From Thermoleophilaceae bacterium (GTDB lineage: Bacteria > Actinomycetota > Thermoleophilia > Solirubrobacterales > Thermoleophilaceae), in the NCBI GenBank assembly GCA_030446485.1, contig JAUJNF010000005.1, forward strand, positions 129,739 to 193,738: a stretch of 64,000 nucleotides of DNA, given 5' to 3'. Below the pieces are notes generated by a model that did not search any database, was not told the origin of the DNA, and was given only the letters and a program-made list of their open reading frames with translations. Positions 16,581 to 26,942 of this stretch are shown here, piece after piece. Both the position numbers and the translations under genes were made by a program. Within the stretch, counting starts at the first letter, position 1. Each line of letters starts with the position of its first letter.

Positions 16581-17798
16581 CTACTTGATCTGGTCGTAGA
16601 CCGAGAACATCGGCAGGTACATCGCGATCACGATGAACCCGACGATCGCCCCGATGACGATGATCATCAGCGGCTCGAGCAGCGACGTGAGCCCCTTGAG
16701 CGCCGTCGCCACCTCGTCCTCGTAGAAGTCGGCGATCTTCGCCAGCATCTGGTCGAGAGCGCCGGTCTCCTCGCCTACCCCGATCATCTGTGTGACCATC
16801 GTGGGGAAGGCCTTCGGCTCGTTGCGCATCGGCGCCGCGATCGTGCCGCCGCCCTTGACGGAGTCGCGGACGCGCTCCATCGACTTCTCGACGACCTTGT
16901 TGCCGGAGGTCTTGCCGGTGATGTCGATCGCCTCGAGCATCGGCACGCCGGCGGCCACCATGGCCGAGTAGGTGCGCGCGAAGCGGGCCAGCGCCACCTT
17001 CTGGACGATCGTGCCGATCTTGAACGGGAACCGCAGCTTGAACCGGTCCCACTGGTCCTGCCCGGCGTCGGTCTTCTTCCACTTGCGGAACGCGTACTGC
17101 GCCGCGAACATCAGGCCGAAGATGATGTACCACTGCCCGGTCACTCGATCGGACAGCCAGACCGTGAACTTGGTGATGGGCGGCAGCTCACCGCCGAAGT
17201 CCTTGAACACGTTCTCGAAGACGGGAACCAGGAACGCGATCAGCGCGAACAGCACCACCAGCGCGAAGGTCCCGATCACCGCCGGATACATCATCGCCGA
17301 CTTGACCTGGCGCCTCAGGGAGTCGTCCTTCTCGAGCTGGTCGGCCACGCGCCGCAGGGTGTCCTCGAGGATGCCGCCGGTCTCGCCGGCGCCCACCATC
17401 GACACGTAGAGCTGGTTGAAGATGTCGGGGTGCTTGGCCAGGGAGCCGGAGAACGACATGCCGCCCTCGACGTCCTTGCGCACCTGCACCAGCGCCGCCT
17501 TCAGCTTCTCGTTCTCGGCTTGGTCCTCAAGCACGTACAGCGCGCGCAGGAGCGACATGCCGGAGGAGATCATCGTGGAGAGCTGCCGGGTGGCCACTGT
17601 CAGGTCGCCGGCCTTGACCTTCTTGAAGCGGCCGAGGAGATCGCCGACATCGCCGGCGGCCTTCTTCTCCTCGATGTCGACGACGATCAGGCCGCGCTCG
17701 CGCAGCAGCCCCGAGACCGCCTTGCGGTCGTCGGCGTCGACCTCGCCGCGGTTGGGCGTGCCGGAGGCGTCGAGCGCCTTGTAGGCGAACGTCGACAT
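16581..17798 (-). CDS. pilC: PilC, inner-membrane platform protein
   Basis: A 405-residue T2SS-F family protein. Two repeated cytoplasmic T2SSF domains (about residues 65-190 and 270-390) alternate with membrane helices at about 168-190, 215-235 and 375-400. The family signatures GMSLLRALYVLE, GAGETGGILEDTLRRVADQLE, GVPMLEAIDI and GVGEETGALDQMLAKIADFYEDEV are present. It is the platform on which PilB and PilT act. It starts 3 bases after the pilT stop and is the last gene before the pilA leader. Confidence 0.95.
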   Translation of the reverse strand: MSTFAYKALDASGTPNRGEVDADDRKAVSGLLRERGLIVVDIEEKKAAGDVGDLLGRFKKVKAGDLTVATRQLSTMISSGMSLLRALYVLEDQAENEKLKAALVQVRKDVEGGMSFSGSLAKHPDIFNQLYVSMVGAGETGGILEDTLRRVADQLEKDDSLRRQVKSAMMYPAVIGTFALVVLFALIAFLVPVFENVFKDFGGELPPITKFTVWLSDRVTGQWYIIFGLMFAAQYAFRKWKKTDAGQDQWDRFKLRFPFKIGTIVQKVALARFARTYSAMVAAGVPMLEAIDITGKTSGNKVVEKSMERVRDSVKGGGTIAAPMRNEPKAFPTMVTQMIGVGEETGALDQMLAKIADFYEDEVATALKGLTSLLEPLMIIVIGAIVGFIVIAMYLPMFSVYDQIK

Positions 17799-17801
17799 CG
17801 G

Positions 17802-18875
17802 TTAGGCCACCCGCACCGTGCCCATGAGGCGCCGCAGCTCCTCGGGCGTAGAGGAACGGGCCTCCGCGAGCTCGCGCGTGATCTTGTTCTGACGAACGAG
17901 CTGCGCGAGCGCTGCGTCCATGGTCTGCATCCCGTGCGCCATGCCGGTCTGCACGGCCGAGGGGATCTGATGGGTCTTGCCCTCGCGGATCAGGTTGCGG
18001 ATGCCGGGGGTGGGCACGAGCACCTCGCAGGCCACGGCCCGGCCCTGTCCGTCGGCGGTCGGCAGGAGCTGCTGGGTGACGATGCCCTGTAGCGCGATCG
18101 AGAGCTGCACCCGGACCTGGTCCTGCTGGGCCGGGGGGAACACGTCGATCACGCGGTCGATGGTCTGAGCGACGTCCTGGGTGTGCAGGGTCGCGAACAC
18201 GAGGTGGCCGGTCTCCGCCGCTGTGAGGGCTGTGCCGATGGTCTCGAGGTCGCGCATCTCGCCGACGAGGATCACGTCCGGGTCCTGGCGCAGTGCGGCC
18301 TTGAGCGCCAGGCCGAAGCTCTTGGCGTCCCCGCCGATCTCACGCTGGTTGACGATGCAGCTCTTGTGCGGGTGAAGGAACTCGATCGGATCCTCGACGG
18401 TCATGATGTGCTCGTGCCGCTCGCGGTTGATGCGGTCGATCATGGCCGCGAGCGTCGTGGACTTACCGGAGCCGGTCGGCCCGGTCACGAGCACCAAACC
18501 GCGGGGCTTCCTGGTGAAGTCTGTGAGCACCTGGGGCACGCCGAGCGAGTCGAGCTCCGGCATCTCCTGGGGGATCAGCCGCAGGGCTGCGCCGAGCGAG
18601 GCACGCTGGAAGTAGGCGTTCACGCGGAAGCGGGCGCGATTGGGGATCGCGTAGGAGAGGTCGACCTGCCACTCGGACTCGAGCCGCTGGCGCTGGTCGT
18701 TGGTGAGGATCGAGTAGATGATCTCGCGGGTCTGCTGCCCGGTCATCGGCGGGTGGTCCAGCGGACGCAGCTTGCCCTTCTCGCGGACCATCGGCGGGAC
18801 CCCGGCGGTCAGGTGCAGGTCGGAGGCCTTGCGCTCCATGACCTCGATCAGCATGTCGGCGAAATCGGTTTCCAT
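17802..18875 (-). CDS. pilT: PilT, pilus retraction ATPase
   Basis: A 357-residue hexameric ATPase. Walker A is GPTGSGKSTT near residue 130, the Asp and His boxes follow (VEDPIEFLHPH, ATLHTQD), Walker B is VILVGEMRD, and the retraction-specific motif is GIRNLIREGK (AIRNLIREGK in most PilT). The presence of PilT means the pilus can probably retract, so twitching motility or DNA uptake are possible. It shares the same strand and 3-base junction with pilC. A weak sigma-28-type promoter lies 77 bases upstream. Confidence 0.95.
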   Translation of the reverse strand: METDFADMLIEVMERKASDLHLTAGVPPMVREKGKLRPLDHPPMTGQQTREIIYSILTNDQRQRLESEWQVDLSYAIPNRARFRVNAYFQRASLGAALRLIPQEMPELDSLGVPQVLTDFTRKPRGLVLVTGPTGSGKSTTLAAMIDRINRERHEHIMTVEDPIEFLHPHKSCIVNQREIGGDAKSFGLALKAALRQDPDVILVGEMRDLETIGTALTAAETGHLVFATLHTQDVAQTIDRVIDVFPPAQQDQVRVQLSIALQGIVTQQLLPTADGQGRAVACEVLVPTPGIRNLIREGKTHQIPSAVQTGMAHGMQTMDAALAQLVRQNKITRELAEARSSTPEELRRLMGTVRVA

Positions 18876-18915
18876 TTGTGTTGGGCTCCGTGGGTTTGGT
18901 TCGGGGCGAAGGACT

Positions 18916-18941
18916 GACGGTGGACGGTGGACGGGTGACGG
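18916..18941. repeat. GTGGACGG-type intergenic repeat, copy a (single arm)
   Basis: GACGGTGGACGGTGGACGGG followed by TGACGG. One of five intergenic copies of a GTGGACGGTGGACGG motif in this window, each just past a stop codon, here 31 bases after the pilB stop. No opposing arm is visible. Confidence 0.6.
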
Positions 18942-18951
18942 CGCCCGGTCC

Positions 18952-18979
18952 GTATCGGCAGGTCGGGCGGATTACGTGA
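18952..18979 (-). promoter_or_regulatory. Weak sigma-28-type promoter for pilTC
   Basis: On the minus strand: TCAC (18979-18976), 16 bases, GCCGATAC (18959-18952). The -10 is good but the -35 has one mismatch and overlaps the pilB stop region. Spacing agrees with the other pilus promoters. Confidence 0.4.
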
Positions 18980-20748
18980 CTCGCGCGACCTCTGCTATCG
19001 AGGTGATCCCGAGGCGCACCTTCTCCAGGCCGTCGTCTCGCAGGAGGCGCATGCCCTGTTCGACCGCCATTGCCCGGATCACGTCCGCGGAGGTGCGCTG
19101 GATGGCCATGGCCCGGATCTCGTCCGAGACTGTCATCACCTCGTAGAGGCCGCTTCGGCCCTTGTAGCCGGACTGGCCGCAGCGGGCACAGCCCACCGGC
19201 TCGTAGCCCTCGATGTCGAACTCGGCGTGGAAGCCGGCCCCCCGGAGGGCGTCGGCCGTGAGCATGGTGCGGCGCTTGCAGTTGGTGCAGAGGGTCCGGG
19301 CCAGGCGCTGGGCCACCACGCAGTCGACCGCCGAGGCGGTGAGGAACGGCTCGATGCCCATCTCCGTCAGACGCGTGATGGCGGACGGCGCGTCGTTGGT
19401 GTGCAGCGTCGACAGCATGAGGTGGCCGGTCAACGCCGATTCGATGGCGATCCGCGCCGTGTCGGAATCGCGGATCTCACCGACCATGATGATGTCGGGA
19501 TCGGCGCGCAGCATCGAGCGCAGCCCGGTGGGGAAGGTGAGCCCCGCCCGGTTGTTTACCTGGATCTGGGTGATGCCGGGGAGCTGGTACTCGACCGGGT
19601 CCTCGATCGTGATGATGTTCTTCTCGACGTCGTTCACGAGGTTGAGCGCCGCGTACAGCGTCGTCGACTTCCCCCGAGCCGGTCGGGCCGGTCACGAGCA
19701 CCGCTCCGTAGGACTGGCGGAAGGCGGCCTCGAAGCGGCGGCGGCCCTCGTCGCGGATACCGAGGGTGTCCAGGCTGAGCAGCACCTGGCCCTTGTCGAG
19801 CAGGCGCATGACGATGCCCTCGCCGAGCACCGAGGGCAGGGTGACGATGCGGATGTCGACCGCGTGGTCCTCGACCCGCAGCGTCACACGGCCATCCTGG
19901 GGGATGCGGCGCTCCGAGATGTCCAGGTCGCCCATGATCTTCACGCGCGAGACGACCCCCGGGACCATGCGTCGTGGGATGTTGGCCGTCTCGTTCATGA
20001 CGCCGTCGACGCGGAAGCGCACGCGCATGTCCCGGCCCTCGGGCTCGAAGTGGATGTCGGAGGCGCCGTCCTCGACGGCCTGGGCGATGATCGAGTTCAC
20101 GAGCTTGATCACCGGCGCGTCGTCGGCGGTCTCCCGAATCTCGGAGACGACCGCGAGGTCCTCGTCCTCCTCCTCGTTGATCGCGCTCGCGACCGCGTCG
20201 TCCAGGCGGTTCATCCGCCCGATGAGGCCGGCGATGTCCTCGGCGGAGGCGACCACCGGCTGCAGCTCGTTGCCGGTCATCAGCTTGAGGTCGTCGAGCG
20301 CCAGCACGTTCGACGGATCGGCCATGGCCACGAGCAGGGTCTTGCGCTCGTCGAAGCCGATCGGCACCGCGTTGTAGCGGCGGGCGGCCTGGGCGTTCAC
20401 CAGGTTCACGGCCGCGAGGTCGACCTTGTAGGCGGTCAGGTCGACGTGGTCGAGCCCGAAGCGCTCGGCCGTGGCGCGGGCGAGCTGATCGGCCGACAGC
20501 GAGCGCGACTCGAGCAGCACCTGCTCCGGCGTGCGGCCCGTCGACTTGCCCTCCTCGACGGCGGCCTGTACCCGCTCACGGGGCAGGAAGCCGAGCTCGA
20601 CGATCACGTCCGAGATGAAGCGGGATCCTCCCCCCCGCCGCCGGGGCGGGGTGATGCCGCTCGTAGTCTCGACCGAGGACTGCGCCGGGGCGGACGCGAC
20701 CTCGTTGTCGCCGACCGGTCGTAGGAGGGGCGGGGACTGAGAGCTCAT
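18972..20748 (-). CDS. pilB: PilB, pilus extension ATPase, frameshifted in the Walker A motif
   Basis: The repaired protein has about 591 residues. An N-terminal MshE/T2SSE_N-like domain (about 40-190) is followed by the N2 domain ([20 protein letters not shown]) and the ATPase core. Walker A reads GPTGSG and then changes frame because of one extra base in a run of five C on the plus strand (19671-19675). Removing it restores [16 protein letters not shown]. Asp box ([10 protein letters not shown]), Walker B ([10 protein letters not shown]), His box (STLHTND) and the four-cysteine zinc motif (CTNC...CARC) are intact. The MshEN motifs that bind cyclic di-GMP in MshE are only partly recognisable. 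ATG 20748 overlaps the stop of the thioredoxin-fold gene. Confidence 0.9.
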
Positions 20749-21377
20749 CGGAGGGCGTCCGCGACGTGCTGGCGCAGGGAGCCCTCGTCGATGTATCCCT
20801 CGAGCAGCCGCGGCTGCCGGTCCTTGCGCAGGACAAGTATGGACGGCGACTGCGAGACGCCGACTCCTGCCAGGACGAGCCGGTAGTCGGCGACGCTGTT
20901 GATGCTGTCCTCGATGATCACGACGCGCCGGTTGCCGCTGAAGCTCTTGCGCAGCTCGCGCACCGAGCGGCGGGTGGCCACATCGTCGGCGGCACCGGTC
21001 CGGGTGAAGACCAGCGTCACGACCTTGCCGGCCTCGAGCGCGCTCGACACGGCCACCGGCACGCCCTCGACCGGCGCGCCGGCGCCGGTGGGCGCCTTCG
21101 CCGGAGCGCTGCCGGCGGGACGCCGGTCAGGGGTGGGCTTCGAGGCCTCGGGGGGCGTAGCGGCTGCCGGGCGGTCCTCGGCAGCGGGCGCGCGGTCGGG
21201 CCTGTCGGCCTTGCCGGGGGACGGCTTCGGAGCCTTCGGCGCCGGTGCGGGCTGGGCGGCCGGAGCCGGGGTGACCGTGCCGCCGTCGTCGGTGCCCAGC
21301 GCACGCGTGGCGAGCAGAGCGGCCAGCACGAGGGCCACGCCGAGGATTGCGAACAGTACGGGGCGCGGGAGAGCCAT
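20745..21377 (-). CDS. Membrane-anchored thioredoxin-fold protein without CXXC, pilus regulon
   Basis: A 210-residue protein: one N-terminal transmembrane anchor (about residues 5-24), an Ala/Pro/Lys-rich linker to about residue 105, and a C-terminal domain with thioredoxin-like secondary structure (VVTLVFTRTGAADDVATRRSVREL, RRVVIIEDSINSVADYRLVLAGVGVSQSPSILVL, EGYIDEGSLRQHV). The redox CXXC is absent, replaced by TGAADD. The cis-Pro position seems to be kept (QSPSILVL). It has a strong sigma-28-type promoter 9 bases upstream and overlaps pilB by 4 bases, so it is probably a pilus assembly factor of unknown function. I know no named family. Confidence 0.7.
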   Translation of the reverse strand: MALPRPVLFAILGVALVLAALLATRALGTDDGGTVTPAPAAQPAPAPKAPKPSPGKADRPDRAPAAEDRPAAATPPEASKPTPDRRPAGSAPAKAPTGAGAPVEGVPVAVSSALEAGKVVTLVFTRTGAADDVATRRSVRELRKSFSGNRRVVIIEDSINSVADYRLVLAGVGVSQSPSILVLRKDRQPRLLEGYIDEGSLRQHVADALR

Positions 21378-21385
21378 CACGAGGC

Positions 21386-21413
21386 ATATCGGCAGGCCCC
21401 GGACAAATGTTGA
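21386..21413 (-). promoter_or_regulatory. Sigma-28-type promoter for the thioredoxin-fold gene and pilB
   Basis: On the minus strand: TCAA (21413-21410), 16 bases, GCCGATAT (21393-21386). This is the best match in the window. The -10 ends 9 bases before the ATG at 21377. It lies between the aroE stop and the start, so it separates pilB from the upstream housekeeping genes. Confidence 0.7.
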
Positions 21414-21415
21414 GG

Positions 21416-22231
21416 TCAGTTTGCGAGTGCTCTGCGCATGACCTCCACGGGCGCCGTGCGTCCCGTCCAGCCCGAGAGACTGCGCGCCCCCTGGGCGACC
21501 AGGACATCGAGCCCGTCGACCACCCGCGCACCGCCCCACGCCGCCCAGCGCGTGAACGGCGTGGCCTCGCTTCCGTACACCAGATCGACGGCCACCGCGG
21601 GCGCCTCGAGGCCGTCCAGGCCGAGATCGGCGATCGCCGCACGCACCTGGGCGCCGGGTTGCAGCCCCACCGAGGTGGCATTAACGATCAGGTGCGATTG
21701 CCGCGGGCGCTCCACGTGCTCGACCTGCAGCTCGGTGGCAAGCGCGGCGGCACGCCGGGCGGTCCGGTTCCACACCATCACCTCCGCCGCTCCGGCCTCG
21801 CGGAGCGCCCAGGCCACGGCCCGGCCGGCGCCGCCGGCCCCCAGCACCAGCGCGCGCATCCCCACCGGCGATTCGCCGAGGGCGTCCAGGAAGCCGCCGG
21901 CGTCGGTGTTATCGGCCGCGATCTGTCCGTCCGCCTCGAAGGTCAGCGTGTTGGCCGCGCCGATCGCGGTGGCTGCGGGGGTGGCCCGGGTCGCCACGCG
22001 CAGCGCCACCGGCTTGTGGGGGATGGTCACGTTCACCCCTCGGTAGCCCGAGGCCTGAAGGGCGCGGACGGTCTCCTCGAACAGCTCCGGTGGAACCGGC
22101 AGCCGGAGGTAGCGCCAGTCCAACTCGAGGGCCTCCAGAGCGGCCCCCATCATCTGCGGCGACCGGCTGTGCGCGACGGGCCAGCCGATCACTCCGAGGA
22201 GCGGTGGCTTGGTGGCCGCCGCCTCGATCAG
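21416..22231 (-). CDS. aroE: Shikimate dehydrogenase
   Basis: NADPH-dependent reduction of 3-dehydroshikimate. IGWPVAHSRSP is the substrate-binding N-terminal motif, NVTIPHK carries the catalytic lysine, NTDAGGF the catalytic aspartate, and VLGAGGAGRA the nucleotide-binding glycine loop. The C-terminal part ends normally (271 residues in total). No ATG, GTG or TTG lies at a sensible place: the only GTG would start inside the first beta strand. A CTG overlapping the mltG stop (CTGA, 22231) gives a natural N-terminus and is used here. Fourth shikimate-pathway gene of the window. Confidence 0.88.
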   Translation of the reverse strand: MIEAAATKPPLLGVIGWPVAHSRSPQMMGAALEALELDWRYLRLPVPPELFEETVRALQASGYRGVNVTIPHKPVALRVATRATPAATAIGAANTLTFEADGQIAADNTDAGGFLDALGESPVGMRALVLGAGGAGRAVAWALREAGAAEVMVWNRTARRAAALATELQVEHVERPRQSHLIVNATSVGLQPGAQVRAAIADLGLDGLEAPAVAVDLVYGSEATPFTRWAAWGGARVVDGLDVLVAQGARSLSGWTGRTAPVEVMRRALAN

Positions 22232-23580
22232 CAGTCTTCGGGCGAGCGCCCTCCGAGCCGCTCCCGCTCGGCGTTGTACCGGGCGGCGTCGGCCTCGAAC
22301 TCCTCGAGGGTCTCGGAGAAGGCGTGCTCGCCCTGGACGCACGGCTTGCGTACGTAGAAGAGAAAGCCGGTCTCCGCGGGTCGCGCCGCGGCCTTCATCG
22401 ACTCGATGCCCGGGTTGCCGATCGGACCCGGCGGCAGGCCCTGGTTGGTCCTGGTGTTGTAGGGGGTGTCCCGGGCCAGCACGGACGCGGTGAGCGGCTT
22501 GCTGAAGTCGTTGGTCTCGAAGCGCGTGGTCGCGTCGATGCCCAGCGGCTCGCCCCTGCTCAGACGGTTGTAGATCACCGAGGCGATCTTCGGGCGCTCG
22601 TCGTCGAGCTGGGCCTCGCGCTCGACCATCGAGGCGATGATCAGCACGTCGTAGGCGGTGAGGTTCTTGCGCCGCGCGAAGCCGAGGTCGACCTGCGCGA
22701 ACTGTCGCTTGAAGGCCTCGAGCTGCTTGTCGACGAGCGTACGCATGGATGCACCCCGGCGCAGCTCGTACGTCGCGGGAAACAGGAAGCCCTCGAGGTC
22801 GCGCGCCGACTGGGCGTCGTAGCGTGCCAGGTTCAGTCGCGGCGAGCGGCGGGTGGCTTCGAGGTAGTCGCCTTCCAGGCCGGCGTCCTTCAGGCTCGCG
22901 GCGATCTCGCGCCGGCCCTGGCCCTCGATCACCGACACGTTCACTATGTTGCGGGGCGGCCCGACGGCGAGGACATCGAGTGCCGCGGCGTAGCTCATGC
23001 CCTCCTTGAGGGTGTAGGAACCGGGCTTGAGGTCTCCCCGGCGGCCACCGAGGGTCGCTCGCGCGTTGAAGAAGAGGGCGCTCGACACCACGCCGTTCTC
23101 GTCGAGGATGTCGGCTATCTCGCCGACGCCCGCGCCGCGCGGGATCGTGACGCGCACGCTGCCCTCGCCCTCTCCCGCGAAGGGCTGGAGATACGACAGA
23201 GCGCCGTAGATGACGAGCACCACGAGCACGCAGGCAGCGGCGAGCGCCGCGAGGCGCCCCCGGCCGCGGGCGCGCCGGTGCTCGCCCGGCCGCGGTGGGC
23301 GGACGGGTCGTCGCCGGGCCGGCCTGCCGAGACGGTCCGCCTCGGGCGCCTCGGCCGCAGGCGTCGGGGTCACGGCGCGCGAGGCCACCGCCGCTCCTCC
23401 GTTCCGGCCGGCTCGATCGTCCACGGGCGCCGCAGATCGCGCGGGCGCGCCCTTCGAAGCCCGGCCACCCCTCACGCCGTCGCTGCCCTTGCCCACGCGG
23501 CGCGCCGCGCGGGCCCTCCGGGCGGCCTCTCGATCGTCCGCCGAGCGGCCCCCGGGCACGGGCGGCGGCTCGGGGCTCAC
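22228..23580 (-). CDS. mltG: Endolytic murein transglycosylase MltG
   Basis: A 450-residue YceG-family lytic transglycosylase that trims nascent peptidoglycan strands. A long Arg/Pro-rich cytoplasmic tail (1-115) precedes one transmembrane helix (AALAAACVLVVLVIYGALSYL). A LysM-like domain follows (VRVTIPRGAGVGEIADIL), then the catalytic domain. The catalytic glutamate sits in IIASMVEREAQLDDERPKIA, followed by VIYNRL, and TNQGLPPGPIGNPG is the family motif. GTG start overlaps the ruvX stop (GTGA). The tail is longer than in Proteobacteria, as usual for actinobacteria. Confidence 0.93.
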   Translation of the reverse strand: MSPEPPPVPGGRSADDREAARRARAARRVGKGSDGVRGGRASKGAPARSAAPVDDRAGRNGGAAVASRAVTPTPAAEAPEADRLGRPARRRPVRPPRPGEHRRARGRGRLAALAAACVLVVLVIYGALSYLQPFAGEGEGSVRVTIPRGAGVGEIADILDENGVVSSALFFNARATLGGRRGDLKPGSYTLKEGMSYAAALDVLAVGPPRNIVNVSVIEGQGRREIAASLKDAGLEGDYLEATRRSPRLNLARYDAQSARDLEGFLFPATYELRRGASMRTLVDKQLEAFKRQFAQVDLGFARRKNLTAYDVLIIASMVEREAQLDDERPKIASVIYNRLSRGEPLGIDATTRFETNDFSKPLTASVLARDTPYNTRTNQGLPPGPIGNPGIESMKAAARPAETGFLFYVRKPCVQGEHAFSETLEEFEADAARYNAERERLGGRSPEDC

Positions 23581-23972
23581 CGGCCGGGCCGCGCCACCGC
23601 GGCGAGGTAGGCGTCGAGGAGGTGGGCGGCGGCTCGGGAGTCGAGGTCGGCGGCGCCGTGCCCGGCCCGGGCCTGCGGTGTGGTCAGCCGCTGGTCGTGC
23701 AGCTCGACGGGCACGTCGAGCGCCTCGGCCAGCCGCGCGGCGAAGTCGCGGGTCTCGGTCGCCTGCGAGCCCTCCTCCCCGCGCAGCGTGAGGGGAAGGC
23801 CGACCACGATCCGCTCCACCTCACGCTCGCGCACGAGCGTCGCGATGCGCGCGAGACCGGCGCGCGTGGCCGGACGCTCCACCGCACGGAGCGGCGTGGC
23901 CAGCGTTCCGGAGGGGTCGGAGAGGGCGCAACCGCAGCGGGCGCTCCCGTAGTCGAGGGCGAGGACGCGCAT
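23577..23972 (-). CDS. ruvX: RuvX/YqgF family nuclease (pre-16S rRNA processing)
   Basis: A 131-residue RNase H-fold protein. ALDYGSARCG carries the first catalytic aspartate and LDSRAAAHLLDAYL the last one. VVGLPLTLRGEEGSQ is the family signature. The motif usually written DERLTT reads DQRLTT here, so the conserved acidic residue is a glutamine. Between alaS and mltG, as in many Gram-positives. Role in 16S rRNA 5'-end processing (or Holliday junction resolution) is from the family. Confidence 0.88.
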   Translation of the reverse strand: MRVLALDYGSARCGCALSDPSGTLATPLRAVERPATRAGLARIATLVREREVERIVVGLPLTLRGEEGSQATETRDFAARLAEALDVPVELHDQRLTTPQARAGHGAADLDSRAAAHLLDAYLAAVARPGR

Positions 23973-24025
23973 CAGCGCGACACGCTAGCGGCTGGGGGAG
24001 CCGAGCTCCGGTCCGATGCACAGAC

Positions 24026-24103
24026 ACGGTGGACGGTGCACAGTGGACAGTTGGGCCACCTTCCGCCATCCGCTTTGACACCCGTCGAACCGTCCACCGT
24101 CCA

Positions 24104-24104
<1 letters not shown>
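24026..24104. repeat. GTGGACGG-type repeat, copy b (inverted pair)
   Basis: Arms ACGGTGGACGGTGCACAG (24026-24043) and AACCGTCCACCGTCCAC (24088-24104) face each other and can form a hairpin. The second arm abuts the alaS stop codon, and ruvX starts 54 bases beyond the first arm. Probably a transcription-end structure or a REP-like element. Confidence 0.65.
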
Positions 24105-26722
<2,618 letters not shown>

Positions 26723-26942
26723 GGCTTCGATGTTACGAGCAGGGGTCGCCGCGGCGCCCGAGCGGCCGCCGCAAGATGCCTACCATCCCGCGCCGAACCT
26801 GCAGGCCTGCGGGAGCTTCGAGCCACCCAGGGTGTGCAAAGCGCCGGCGGATTGGCAGGAGGGGCCCAGATCGCCGAATACCCGCCGCGTGACGTCGGCC
26901 GACCGACTGGTGGGCGAGGCCAGAGCGCGCCAGCCGGTGCGC

